Assembly (NCBI RefSeq): GCF_025399195.1
Contig: NW_026252089.1
Coordinates: forward strand, 434,001-498,000
Source: Umbelopsis ramanniana AG
Taxonomy: Eukaryota > Mucoromycota > Umbelopsidomycetes > Umbelopsidales > Umbelopsidaceae
Length of the DNA stretch: 64,000 bases
Reading direction: 5' to 3'
Part shown: positions 12,482 to 24,556 of the stretch, in pieces
How positions within the stretch are numbered: position 1 is the stretch's first letter
Layout: every line of letters begins with the position of its first letter
Made by a program: the position numbers and the translations under genes
The notes under the pieces: model-generated
What the model saw: the letters and a program-made list of their open reading frames with translations, nothing else
Told to the model about the DNA's origin: nothing
The model's database searches: none

Positions 12482-12976
12482 TTAAATGCCGCTATCCTCT
12501 CTAAAAGCAAGACGTTCCCTCTGTTTGATTTCGTACTGGAATGGCCTCATCATTACCCTGAAACTCTCCCGCTTCATGATCACATCTCCCTCCTTTTTTC
12601 CAACGGCGGGTCGATGCATGTCATTCATCCAACTGAAGCATATGATAACGAAGCTAGTGAAGCTACGTACCTGAGACTGGCGAAGGTACATCACTCGACA
12701 AGCGCATTCCTGTTGTTGCTCTTCGACTGTTTTTTGGTGAAATAGCTTCCAACTCATCTATTGGCGTATCTGCAAGATCGACGTCCACAAACTTCTTGGA
12801 TTTTCCGCTGGTAGAGATCTACAACCACTCTTAGCTTGGTTGATATAAAACTATGATCCGTAGTGTCAAGTTACCTTGAAAGCAGCTTTATGCTTTATGA
12901 TAGGACTACCAAACTCATCTAGTCGACTTGACTTTCGTGTGCTTCTTCGCTCATGCTTTGTAATGATGTTAGCCAT
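12482..12976 (-). CDS. small basic orphan protein, C-terminal exon uncertain
   Basis: Not recognised. Exon 1 starts at 12976 (MANIITKHERRSTRK) and reads about 34 codons to a GTAACT donor near 12874. A 59-nt intron leads to exon 2, starting ISTSGKSKKFVDVDLADTP and running to a GTACGT donor near 12670. Both exons are rich in K, R and S, suggesting a nuclear disordered protein. A downstream open stretch ending at 12482 (RPFQYEIKQRERLAF) may be the last exon, but the obvious acceptor near 12638 does not keep phase. The C-terminus is therefore unsettled. The gene lies between the ankyrin gene and NUP49 and has no recognisable domain. Confidence 0.5.
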
Positions 12977-13670
12977 TTTTATTGCTGCGTAAAGGTTAAA
13001 CGAGTAGATAAACGAGCGTTTGAGAATTGTGGCTCAAGGGAAAGTATCCGTCAATTTCAATGAGAACTCCCCCTTATTGAGTTTATCCAATTTAGAAAAC
13101 ACGGCACTGAAAAATGAGACCCCTTTGCTTCGAACGTGGTCCTCAAGGCGTAAAACTTGTATCAAATAAAAAAAGACACGAAAAGATTCAACTACCATAG
13201 TAAACTGTGTATTGATAGACGATGTGTGTGTGCATAAAATATAATGGCACCATCTCCTACGAATATTCTTAAAACCAAAAGAGCTGCTTTGAATCACAAC
13301 CAGAACCTTTGTTATTACAGTACATTCTGTATGCCAGGTATGCTTGTCTAAACGTGGTGGGTGACTAAACACACACTTAACCCTCTCCAGCCTCTATACC
13401 TAGTCTACTAAATGTAGGTACAGTCATATATCTTATCCAGACATTAATCTCACAACTAATCATATCAAACGGTAAACCGGTTTCTTGCCCTACCGACATG
13501 GCCTAGCGTAGCGTTCACTGCCTGTAATGCGGAAATCAATCCATTCACAGCTTGAAGTGACTGAAAAGTCACGTGCTAACAAGCAGTGCATAGGCAAAAT
13601 TTATCCACTGGTCCAATTCAGCGCAGAAGAAAAAAACTTGCCTTTGCAGAGTTGCCATAATCTATAATAC
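12977..13670. other. intergenic region between the small orphan and NUP49
   Basis: A divergent promoter interval. An open frame on the minus strand at 13034-13372 lacks sensible composition and is not called. No RNA gene, repeat or TATA element stands out. Confidence 0.45.
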
Positions 13671-16600
13671 ATGAGGTGAGCGTTTATTCGAGTAAGGTGA
13701 TTTACCTACGATATGTCATGCTTACATTCATTCTCTTAGCAGCAACAATCAGCCTGCAGAGAATTCGGCTCCACCGACATCAGCAGCCACAACAGCGGCA
13801 AGTACAGACAAGCCCTCCACTCCAGCGTGGTCATTTGGCAACACTGGATCACAACCTCCTTCCTTCCAATTTATGGATCCAAGTCTTGTTAGTGGTTCGG
13901 CCTTTAATACAAGGTGAATGACGTGATGTCTTATGATCACAACTGCAATGATTTGGCCTACTCACACAGTTTATCTGTTTGCCTCTTAGCAATGCCCCTC
14001 CAACCTCTGCGACCTTTGCCCCAGCTGCTGCTAGCACTGGTTGGTCATTTGGCAGCACTGGATCAGAAACACCAAAGTTGAATTTCCTTAATGCCTCAGC
14101 TTTGAATCGTGACATTCCCGAAGCAAGCAACGCGTCTTCGAAGAAGAGACGCGAAGCTCCCGAGTCAGACGAAGAAGACCCTGATAGGGCTGAGCGTTCA
14201 AACAGACGGACAAGAGGAGCCGCCACACCTTATGAGAGAGCTGATACAGAACCTGCAGCCGCCAATACCGCTCCTGTTGACAAATCACATAGACAGATAA
14301 AGACACCTGTGTCAAGGTTGAAGAAATTACAGGAACAACGTAGGTTACGAGGTGTAGGTGCTTCTTCGTCCAGCGATATTGCTTCGCCCTCAATTCCCAG
14401 TCTCGGCACGGCTCCTCCTGTCTCTACACCTGGAAAGCAAGCAAACCCATTTGCAGGCTTTTCGTTTGCTTCATCAGGAGAAGGTTCCCCAGCCATGACA
14501 AGTTCGACCATTTCGTTTGCATCTCCTAAACCATCATCCGACATGCCAAAGGAGGATAGCCAAAAAGTCAGTAAGGACGGTGAAGGAGAAAAGACAAGCG
14601 AAGCAACCACAACAGCCCCCAAACCTGCATTTTCCTTTAACCTTGGCAGCCAGGCAAGCCCATCCACATCAGCTACATCCACACCAGCATTTTCCTTCAA
14701 ACCCAGTACTGCTGCTGCTGCATCCAGTCCTTTCTCGTTTGCACCTGTTAGTAAACCTGCCACTTCATCCAGCTTCAGCTTTGGCTCACCTGCCACATCC
14801 GCCCAGCCTTCTGAGCCTACAGCAGCAGTGGTAACTGCTAAGCCATCGTTTGAGCTTCCAAAGCAAATTTCACAAACAACGCCATCTCCATTCTCCGTAA
14901 GTAAGCCAGCAGAGAATTCGTCGGATACCACAGCAAAGCCTGCAAACGCATTTTCAAGCTTTTCTTTTGGAGCATCAACAACAACCGCAAGCACAGCGCC
15001 AACAGGAAGTCCTTGGGCATTTGCATCTCCTAAACCCGCAACTGATGCTCCCAAGAATGATGGTGGTGATAAAGAGAGCGAAAAGACGACTGCAAGCGAG
15101 CCGTCAGTGGCTGCATCCGTGCCATCCTTCTCATTCAAACCTGTTAGTCAGGCAAGTGAATCGGAAAAGGCAACGCCTGCTCCTGCATTCAGTTTCAAGC
15201 CTACCAGCCAAACGAGCGAAGCAACACCACCTGCATCTACACCTGCGTTTTCTAGCAAGCCCGCTGCCTCTAACATACCCAACCCGTTCTCCTTTGCGCC
15301 TGTTAGCAAACCCGCTACTACTACCACTTCTTCGTTCAGCTTTGGAACACCAGCAACATCGACCGAGACTTCCGAACCTATGACAGCAGTTGTGACTTCC
15401 AAGCCAGCTTTTGATTTCTCAAAACCCCAAGCAGGATCATCTCCATTCTCACTTAGTAAGACCGCAGAGCAATCTTCAGATACTTCAGCCAAGCCTACCA
15501 CGACTGGATTTGGTGCATTTGGAGGTGCCCCGGCTAACACCATGTTTGGTTTCAAGCCATCTACCTCGCCTTTGCCATCAGCACCTACTGTAGAGAAATC
15601 GGAGGGACCTACCACAACAACTTCTACTGTCACTAGCAGTATTCCCACCACAGCTTCTCCTTTTGGGACACCATCTGCCATGGGTTCAGCATTTGGCTCC
15701 AGCACCGGTGGATTCTCTTTCAAGTCGGCTGCCGCACAGGCAGCTGAAAAGGCTGCAGAAGCGTCAGAAAAAACATCCACAGCTACTGTAAGTACACCTG
15801 CCATTTCGTTTGGATCAGCTGCAGTTCCATCCTTTTCGTTTGGTTCATCAGCAGCCACCAGTCAGCCAACTTCAACCGCTGCAATCAGTGCTACATCTGC
15901 TGCTGATTCGAAACCGGCAGAGGTTACACCTACACCAGCTTTCCCAGCAGCATCAGGATTTTCGTTCAAAACTACTCCTGCACCTGAAGCTTCGAAAGCG
16001 TCTTCCACCCCCACAACCAAAGCAGATACAGCACCATCGCCGTTCGCATTCACTTTACCCACCTCGTCAACTGCTCAACCAAAGACCTCGGAAACTGCAT
16101 CTGTACCTACCTTCGCAGCTTCTTCTGGTTTCTCTTTCAAGCCTCCTCCTGCTTCTGAGCCAACTACTTCGACATCGATCCCTAGCACGAAATCTGAGAC
16201 TGCAGCGCCAGCATTTTCCTTCAGCTTGCCGTCGTCTTCAGCAGCACAGCCGAAAGCTTCGGAATCTACTCCTGCTTCTACAGCACCCGCGTTCTCCTTC
16301 AAAGCCACTGCACCTGCTACATCAGAGGCTACCAAGACGTCGTCCATCTCAACGCCTAAGTCGGATGCAGTAGCATCACCTGCGCCATCTTTCCAGTTCA
16401 ATGCAGCACCGAAGACTTCCGAAACCACAACTGCTTCTACCCCATCTGTATCAGCTCCTGCTACAGTTGGCAAGCCAAACTCTGAATTCTCATTCGATAA
16501 AATAGCTGCATCCATAGCTACTACAGCCCCCTCAAGCAGCATTGCGTTGTCATTTAATGCCCCCACCACCACATCTACTGGCCCTACGTCTATTTTCGCG

Positions 16601-17710
16601 CCTCTTGCTGCACAACAGCAGTCTAGCTTGACAACTACTATAACCACAACGTTCAAACCTGACACCATCTTGAAATCCACTCGATATATGGAGTTACCGG
16701 ATGATGCCAAACACGAGCTTGATGAGCTCGAACGTATGGTACAAGTGGAGGTACAGATTTGTGATTATATTAAGGCTCGCAAGGCTGCCATGGACGAAAA
16801 TGTGATTACCGGTGTCAGGAAGGAAGCTGATGAGATGACCAAGGTATGGACTACTTTTGCCAAAATGGATTAAGTTTTACTTTGATCGTTGTTAACCCAG
16901 ATTCTCTTCCTATAGAAACTGGACGCATTAAATAATCGCCTCAATGGTAACATGGAGAGGATCCAACGTCTCTTGGGAGCAGTTGACTATGAGATGAGAA
17001 GTGCCAGTGTTGCGAAGATTGTCGTAGATACTTACAAGAACCCTGCTTCGGGTGGCAAATGGCTTTCTGGCCATAATGTGCACAACGAGTAAGTATACGG
17101 TGTACGTTTCTATATCTGTATGTCTATCACTCACGTTCTTGTTATTTTTCGCTATCTAGGTACTTTAAGCGGTTGGCCCACAATTTTGAGATTCGGTTGG
17201 AAAGATATAGACAAAGTATAGCTGTAAGTACTGGAAAACCGTGATACCTTTGCGTGCGAGCAATTACTAACAACAATCTTCATCAGGAAATCGAAATGAC
17301 TGTGTCTTCGCTGGCGAAGGGCACTCGACAATCGCCACATGGTAAGGTTCTATAAGGTAGAGCTAAGGGTGGCAACTTTTCATATCTAATTCATCTCAAT
17401 CTTTCACCTCTAGCTATTGCCGAGATTATGAAATACCAGAACAAGAGCTTCATTGCTGTAGCTGGGAAAGTAGCTGCAATTCATGAAGAGATTGACAAGT
17501 TAAAAGAGCTTTACGTCGGATCTTATGGAAACAAGACCATCAAGTTGGCTGGTAAGTACTTTTGTATTTTTAAGCGGTACTTATCACACATCATGTTCTA
17601 ACTTGTTGCCTTTAGCCAACAACACCGCTGGTTCCGCTAAAAAAGCTCCTTCAACGCTTAATATGATTGCCAGTACGACATTAAAGCCATTCTCAGAGAC
17701 ATTCAGATAG
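13671..17710 (+). CDS. NUP49: FG nucleoporin NUP49 (NUP58/45 family)
   Basis: Central-channel FG nucleoporin that pairs with NSP1 and NUP57 in the nuclear pore. Exons: 13671-13675, 13743-13913, 13990-16843, 16916-17088, 17160-17223, 17287-17341, 17414-17551 and 17616-17710, giving 1184 aa. Residues 1 to about 950 are Ser/Thr/Ala/Pro-rich with dozens of FSF, SFG and FGS units. The C-terminal coiled-coil region starts near KYMELPDD-like residues (RYMELPDDAKHELDELE). It contains the family hallmark YFKRLAHNFEIRLERYRQSI, then SLAKGTRQSP and LKELYVGSYG, as in p58/p45. The first coding exon is only ATGAG. The FG part is far longer than the roughly 250 residues of yeast Nup49. Many opposite-strand open frames here are shadows of the repeats. 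Confidence 0.9.
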
Positions 17711-17855
17711 CTTCCCTTAACTTTTAGAAAACGTAGCCAGCTCGCTTGCCATCATTAAAGTACATTTCACAGTCAAGAAATTGCCAGTCACAATTTTATT
17801 TTTTTGTGAAATTTTGCTGAGGTTGTTTCCAATAACGAATCCATTCCAACTCACA

Positions 17856-19369
17856 ATGACCAAACGAAAGCATAATGAAGACTCTTCAAGTCATCCTCAA
17901 ATCCAAGTTGCCGACAGCAAGCATTCAGCAAGTGGACCTGCACTAGGTAAGCTACTTGGTCGTCACTTTGCTCGCTTATTCACTTGCTCAACCATGAACT
18001 TTTTTTTTCTTCCTCAGTCACCTTTCCTGGAACACAGCCAGCCGACGATACCTTGTTTGATACATACAAGCATCGATCATCTGGAGATGAGAAGAAGAAG
18101 CAGAGAATTATAGCAGGAGAAACACAGAAAATCGAATTTGTTGGAAAGAACTATGGCGCTGACAGCACCTCGGACCTTCCGTGCAGGTAGGCAACATGGT
18201 GTATTATTGTTTCAATCCTAAGGCATCGCCCTCAACGATTTGGTTGCATTAGATATCTTGTTGCGGTTTATGATAAGAAAGACAACACGGTCACACTTCA
18301 GGAAGCACCAGTGATCAATATGCATAGAACCGTCAAGGCTCTCAAGGGGATCAAGAGTCAAGTCACAGCACAGAACTCGTTCCTCGAAGCTAAAAATGCG
18401 TTGGGTGATACCTTCGGTACAAAGAAGGCACGACAACAGATTAAATCCATGGAACGTAATGAGGTCAAGGTTGAATCACTTGGTCAAGACGTCGTCAGTA
18501 CCATGCAGAATGAAATCGATGTTGCAGCACAAGCTGTTCCTACTGTTGACATGATCAAAGAGGATCAAGAGAATCAACGACCCGTACCACCCTATGATGC
18601 AACTGCCACCGCTCCAGCTGATATTTACAACATGGATGACATTGTCAGTGCCGAAGAGCTCAATGCCGTTCCTATCAAGGATGTTCTTAAATGCACCAAC
18701 CTTCAAGAGCTCAAAGAACAACTACCCTACACATTGTCCGAGTTTGTCAACACGCGAGTGCTTTCTATCATCAATTCTAAAGGAAAGATTGATCGTAAGC
18801 AAGTCCGTGTTCTTGTGTATATCAGCTATTTGATGGCATATTACCAGATGCGACCCGTCTTGGCGAATAAGCGCGACGAAATCAACACTACTTTGTACAA
18901 CCCTCCATCTGCCATTGTTGACAGAATGTTGGAACGTTATACTACTGGTGGAAGGTAAGCTTTGAAAGCAGGATAAGCGAAAATTTTAATTGGATGTTGA
19001 CCCATTCCCACAGACGAACACCGTTGATGGCTGATAAGCTTGTTTGTTATATGATGCTGTTGTGCTTGATGGCCAATAACTACACCGTTATTCCCGAAAC
19101 ATTGGCCAGCGATTTGTCCCTCAAGCCTACCAAGTAAGTAACCCGCGTGTAATCAAAGTAATTTATTTTGAGGAACTGGATTTCTAACTAATATCGTGAT
19201 TTTACCTACCAATAGGACCGTTAACTTGCTCAAGAACGTTGGATGTAAGGTTGAAATGTTGACTGCCTCACAAGCCGCCGAATTCGGAATCAAGGGTAAG
19301 GTTCGACGAGCTAGTCTCATTGCACCTGTCACCTTCCCTGTGGCTCGCAAGATACCTGAACGCAAGTAG
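17856..19369 (+). CDS. RPA49: RPA49, RNA polymerase I subunit A49
   Basis: A49 forms a heterodimer with A34.5 and aids initiation and elongation by RNA polymerase I on rDNA. Exons: 17856-17946, 18018-18186, 18253-18954, 19014-19133 and 19216-19369, giving 411 aa. The N-terminal dimerisation part includes VTFPGTQPADDTLFDTYKH and the beta strand YLVAVYDKKDNTVTLQEAP. A linker rich in charged residues follows. The C-terminal tandem winged helix contains KGKIDRKQVRVLVYISYLM and RRTPLMADKLVCYMMLLCL, both typical of A49. The protein ends with the basic tail PVARKIPERK. It begins 145 bp after NUP49 on the same strand. Confidence 0.93.
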
Positions 19370-19760
19370 AAGAGGAACAACACCTACCAACAACAACAAT
19401 GCATATAAAAAATACACACTTCATGGTGGATCTGCACAGTGCGATCATAGAAAATGTCTTTCTTCCATGACCTTTTTAGCTTTAACTGAGCCAACCAAAA
19501 AATTAAAAACTACTTTTTATGTTACGACAGGACTGTGTAGTCGATGCAATTTGGGTATAATGAAAAGATGAATGTATGCATAGTCTTTAGGGTATTCATA
19601 TAGCCAGCCAACCAAGCGTATTCAGACAAATACTGAGTAATGTTGTACTTTAAGCTGGCTGAGCTGAGAGCACTTTTCATTCACGTGCTGACACTGTCAT
19701 TTCCATAAGCGGCGCAAATGACCTGACACACTTGTAACCGATTCACTCAAACGTCCTTCA
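19370..19760. other. intergenic region, RPA49 to DysF gene
   Basis: The first 100 bp are CAA/AAC-rich 3' flank of RPA49. The remaining part upstream of the next gene is mixed sequence. Nothing else was recognised. Confidence 0.45.
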
Positions 19761-21194
19761 ATGTCTCGCTCTCAATTCGACGTTGAAGCAGAAAAGATTG
19801 CTGAGCATGCTCCTCCGTCACCGATCGCTCCGCTCAAGCAATCAGGGTCATTCTCCTCTCCTCGTACATTCGCTACACTGGACAGCATTCCAACTCCTAT
19901 TTTGCGCCTATTGACCCAACTGGCCCCACTTTTGCAACTATTAGCCTATGTCATAAAGCTGATCAATTGGGAAGCCAATAACGTATGCGAAACATTGTTA
20001 CTTATTGCAGCTTACATATCGATCTGCTTATGGACTTCGTATATGATCATGTACGGCTTGCCGCTCGGGTTCATGGTGTATGGAGTGATCAGTTGGATGA
20101 ACAACCGCAAGCGACAAAAGAAAACCAAGAACAAATCAAGTGAAGAAGGATCCCAAGCTTCTTTGGATGTCACGCTGGATAATATAAAGATTGTCAATGG
20201 CCAAATTGCCCAACTTCAATTATGGTATGCTGATCATCAATTAGACTGGCAGAACAACCCTAGTCAAGCTCGACGAAAGCTCCAAATCGGCTTTGTCTAT
20301 GTTGCCCCCATATGGGTGGTGCTTTGCTTATTCTTCGGTCCATCCACTCTTTTGGCTGTTTTGGGTGTATCATGGGTTATCCTCCGTAGCCCATGGGGTA
20401 GAGTATCCGTATTTGCTATTCAGAAAACCGCCATTGTTCGACATATAGTGGCGACGTTGGTGGGTTATCTACTGGCCATCGAGATGGCTTTACGAGGAAA
20501 GAAGCGAGTTCGAACGGTACGAGAAATTATACGGAGAGCTCGTAAGGAACGGGGAAAGGCACTTGAAAAGGCGTCTACGCAAACTATGCCTGGAGACTCG
20601 TCGGAACTTGTGTTTAAATTTGAAATTTATGAGAACCAGGTAAAAGGCAGGCCGAAACTTTCGTCTCGCGCCATAATGTTTGAAAGCTAAACATGTCATG
20701 GTATTTCAGAGATGGTGGCTAGGTGTGGACTGGACTAGCAACATGATGCCTGGAGAGCGTACCCCATGGTAAGTCGCTATTTGTGTACAGTTTAAGAATA
20801 TGCCGGCTCCTTCTAAATACACTGCAACAGGACGGATAGCCATAATGATCCCATACCCTCCAAATCTGCCTTCCACTTGCCCGAACCCACAACCACGGTC
20901 ACCGAGCAAAATGATGAGCACATCATGACTGTCAAAGAATGGAAATGGGTTGAACCCGATTGGTGGGTAGATATGAAAGGTCTTAAGGAAGGACTCATTG
21001 ACGAAGACGGATGGCAATATTCAAATAACGCATGGAAAGGTGCCACTGGAAAAGGCGGACTTAAACAATTTACGAGACGCCGCAAGTGGTGTAGAAATGC
21101 CAAACTTGTTGAAACTGTTTCGATGAAGCAATCAAACAACAGTACAGACCGAAAACGCTTGAATGCTACCAAGCAAGCAAGCGAAGAATCTTGA
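19761..21194 (+). CDS. Pex24/Pex30-family membrane protein with dysferlin domain
   Basis: Fungal peroxins of this family sit in the ER or peroxisome membrane and control peroxisome number. Exons: 19761-20639, 20710-20768 and 20831-21194, giving 433 aa. The N-terminal half is a reticulon-like membrane region with hydrophobic segments around residues 80-112 and 175-215, plus a helix near 235-250. The C-terminus has the dysferlin signature: FEIYENQRWWLGVDW (DysF-N), then KEWKWVEPDWWVDM and DEDGWQYSNNAW (DysF-C), ending in TRRRKWCRNAKL. These W-rich motifs are diagnostic. PEX28, PEX29, PEX30-32 and SPO73 share the fold, so I do not choose a symbol. The exon 1 junction falls exactly within the DysF-N motif and keeps phase. 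Confidence 0.88.
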
Positions 21195-21596
21195 ATAAAT
21201 TAGCAAAATGTAAATTACCACCGACTTTTTTTAAAACGGGATGAATTGCACCGAAGGCATGTGTTTTGCGGATGATCATAGCCTTTTTATGCGTATTGAC
21301 AGCATTGCGGGTTATCAAGCAAGACGGCTTGTGTGTGTCAGTGACTGTCTCAGCCAGTGTTGCTGAAAACAGGAGAGCCTTAAAGGGATTTGTCACAGGC
21401 ACTTATTTCTCGCTTCTACCCAACTTGTTTCGTAATCTAGCCGTCACTGAATTGCCGCATAACTGTCACTTGCTGCACTTTCTTTGAATCCGATATTTTC
21501 AAGCAAATTGTAGCTGATCCTTTCCCCTCACTCAGCTCAAACTGACCGTTTCTATAAGATAGATCCTCCCCCACACTCTCCGCTTGCATTATAACA
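21195..21596. other. intergenic region, DysF gene to RING gene
   Basis: Mixed-composition spacer between two co-directional genes. No ORF with coding character, no RNA gene and no repeat was recognised. Confidence 0.45.
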
Positions 21597-22721
21597 ATGT
21601 CGAATGCAACGTTATCGCCCAGCTCCGCAACCACCAGTGCCAACTCGAGCGCCACATCCGAACCAGCTTTCCTGGATAGTATGAACAGCTCCGCCGGTTG
21701 GAGTGAAGCAGCTAGATGGGCTATTAATGCCGTGGTGATAGCAGTTGTCATAGTAGCGTCAGGCTTTTTCTACTACCGGTACCGAAAACTACGAAGGATG
21801 GCGATGGCCCGTGAACTCCCCCCTGAACTTGCAGCCGATGCCAGACGGCATACTGCAGCAGGAACCCTTTCAGAGGAAGATACATCTGTGTTAGATCATG
21901 AACAATTGGCCATCCTGCCAGTTTCCAAGTACGACCCAGATAAAGTTCGCAACTCAACTTGTCCGATATGTTTGGAAGATTTTGATATTTCACGGCATCA
22001 CCGTAGGCGACATAGTAATCAAAGTATGTCCAGTAGTTTTACGGAAGCCGATATGGTTGATGCTATTGTATCCAAACCACCCAGTGTGTTATCTGTATCT
22101 CGATCCTTCAATCGTCCGCAAACGCTTGACGACACGAGTTCGACTGCTCAACGTCCCGCCAATAGGCTCATTCGGCGACTTCCCTGTGGTCATGGATTTT
22201 GTGTTGCCTGTATAGGTATGCTCTTTCGGATTGAATTGAAATGATATAATTTTTATTGAAATTGACCTGGCCATCGGCTTTTTATCACAAAAGATCCATG
22301 GCTGATGCAGAGATCCCGAAACTGCCCAATTTGTAAAAGAGATTGCACAACGTTGTTTTTACCAACCAGAGCAAAATCTGAATATTCGTATGAAGACTCA
22401 CGAACCAGAAGATGTGCGTCACCTACACATTCTCCGTCCATGCTTAGCTACAGCTATTATCGATATGGGCGACCGCAAGACGACTCGTCGCATTTATCCA
22501 TTCAAATGGATTCCATTGCTCCTCGTCCCGACAGTGTGATAAGCAGTCAACTTCTGAATGATGAATCCGCTAGCTTGGGACGGCCACAGTCTGTTGCACG
22601 ACCGGATACTGCAAGCGAGCGAGCCAGTGAATCTCAACACCGACGATCGGAAAGCGATACATCCTTTCCCGTTCCCAATAGCATAAGGAGTCCCCCCGAA
22701 TCATCCCAAGATATTCACTAA
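21597..22721 (+). CDS. single-pass membrane RING-H2 E3 ubiquitin ligase
   Basis: Probable membrane E3 ligase. Exons 21597-22215 and 22294-22721 give 348 aa. The N-terminal 40 residues are Ser/Thr/Asn-rich, followed by one hydrophobic segment near residues 43-62 (VVIAVVIVASGFFYYRYRK), which fits a type I/III single-pass protein. The RING starts at CPICLEDFD near residue 122 and is split by a Ser-rich insert of about 70 residues. It resumes with LPCGHGFCVACI, DPWL and CPICKRD. The metal-ligand order is C-C, C-H-x2-C, C-C as in ATL/RNF13-like ligases; the first histidine pair reads CGHGFC. The C-terminal tail is Ser-rich and disordered. The long insert inside the RING is unusual. Confidence 0.88.
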
Positions 22722-23503
22722 CAACACACCCACTATTTTCTTACTCACTCGCACTATTTTTCTTCACATCATCTCCTCCCCTTGCCGCGCGCATTCCACA
22801 GTTACCCCTTTCTGCATATTGTCTTTAATACAAACCTCGGTTTAGCCATATCTGAGCTCGTATGTCGTACAGTTTCAATGCATTTGTATAATAAGAAAAT
22901 ATTACCAAAGTAGTCCAAGCCTTATTGTAACGGGACCCATTCCAATCTCGATATGAACAATTCTACATGGTATTGTATATGCACATACCGGCCATTCTTG
23001 CGTAGAATAAAGTTACGGATATTGGAAGTGGGCTCGCGATGACCTGGTATTGGTATCGTCAATACTTTGTTCAGGGACCGACCCTGGTGCTTTCAAAGGA
23101 ATCAATGCGATTGATAGAGCGATAACAGTTATCTGAACCTACAGAGCGCTTCTCAAAACAAGATCATGACAACAAATCGGATGGAGCATATATGGTAAAT
23201 GAGTTTCCACATTGTGAGTGGAAATAGGTATGAAACATCAGGTGGAATTGACGCTGTCAGGCACCAGAGCCAACAACTTTCCATCCCATCACAGACTGCA
23301 ATCCATGGAACATAGTGGATAACGTAACCTTTTATATGTTTCAAACAAAAAATTATGGTCATCTAGAGTTTTTCGCGAAATAGAATAGAATGCTGGCAGA
23401 ATCTCTTGGGCCCTCGTTCATTAGGTGTGGAGGTTTGAACTAGAGATTTGACCATGCTATATAGATATATATAATTATGATTCCATGACCCATATGGGAT
23501 TGT
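22722..23503. other. intergenic region between convergent RING and RNase T2 genes
   Basis: Both neighbours end here, so this holds two 3' ends. The first 100 bp are pyrimidine-rich. An open frame at 23153-23362 on the minus strand has no recognisable content. Nothing else was found. Confidence 0.45.
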
Positions 23504-24556
23504 TTATTTGGAGGGGTACTTGACAGTTCCAGAGCAAGTGGAGCCGGTAGTGTTAACAGGGACGTAGGTGCTGGTTCCCTTGACATTGAAGTTGATTTCA
23601 ATATCGGTCAATGTACCGGAGCTACAGTCGATCTTGGCAGTGACACCGAAGGCAGCCTTGATGGCATTTTGCATGGCGGTGTAAGTGTAGGAGCCGCCTG
23701 GGGTGATTTTGGCATTGGCCAAGGCAGTGTACAAATCGTATTGAGCGCGTAGGGCAAGGACCTTGGTGAGATAATCAATCACATCTTCATACTGAGTGTA
23801 AGAAGAACCGTAGCACGTAGGAGCCAGAGTGGAAACACATGTTCCTATGCAAAGGATGATTGGTATGATGTACGTGCTATGACGGGAGAGGGTTACACTT
23901 ACCGTGCTTGGACCATTCGTGAGACCAGAAGTCGTTATTGGATCTGCATGGGGCGGTTTAGAATAGAGCACGTTTCAAGTGCACGTGTAGGGGACTTACT
24001 CGGCATCCGATGGCCAATATGTCTGCATGTCGGAGTACAAGCTGCTTGGACCATACGATTCAACGATGCTCTCCACATTGGTGTAGACGCGGGAAGAGTC
24101 GCATCCACTGGAGGGAGCATAGGCACCACTGCACGCATCTGGCCACAGACCGTGCAACGTGAAGGCGTCACTTGGTCCGTAACCTGGAACCCACTAAAAA
24201 AGGCAAAATTATACCCAAAATTAATTTTTATCACGTAGAGCGAAACGAGCTTGGCCTTTTGCCATTCAATGATGCAGTGGAACATAATAGGCATCTTGTA
24301 TGACGTACGGAACGAAATTAAAAAATACAGTACCTGCTGGACCAGAACGACGAGACCATACTTGGGGGAGCAGCAAGTGTTGGTGCTAGCGCTGCTGGAG
24401 CACGACAAGGCAGTTGCTGAGAAGAATGTATTGGTTACCCATTTGGTGCCGCTGGGAGATAAATATGAGACATCACTTACTACTGCAAGCAGCATCCACC
24501 AGAGGAGTAGCGAGCATCATGGCAGCAGCCACGGAGAGCAAGATAGATTTGAACAT
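23504..24556 (-). CDS. secreted ribonuclease T2 (RNase Rh-like)
   Basis: Secreted acid endoribonuclease that cleaves RNA through 2',3'-cyclic phosphates. Five exons are inferred from the minus strand, starting at 24556 and ending at the stop 23504-23506. The N-terminus is a signal peptide (MFKSILLSVAAAMMLATP). Mature sequence: SCSSASTNTCCSPKYGLVV, then GYGPSDAFTLHGLWPD (first catalytic His), FWSHEWSKHGTC (catalytic Glu, Lys and His), and the C-terminal part AFGVTAKIDCSSGTLTDIE. These match RNase Rh of Rhizopus closely, including the paired cysteines. The active-site His of the second motif is split by an intron (KH-G/GTC). Exon borders near 24475 are given only to within a few bases. Confidence 0.92.

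Noticed and set aside
13034-13372. 112-codon minus-strand open frame
   Set aside because: Composition is not protein-like and no splice or promoter context supports it.
14230-16710. Several long antisense and alternative-frame ORFs over NUP49
   Set aside because: They are shadows of the Ser/Ala/Thr/Pro-biased FG repeats in the true frame.
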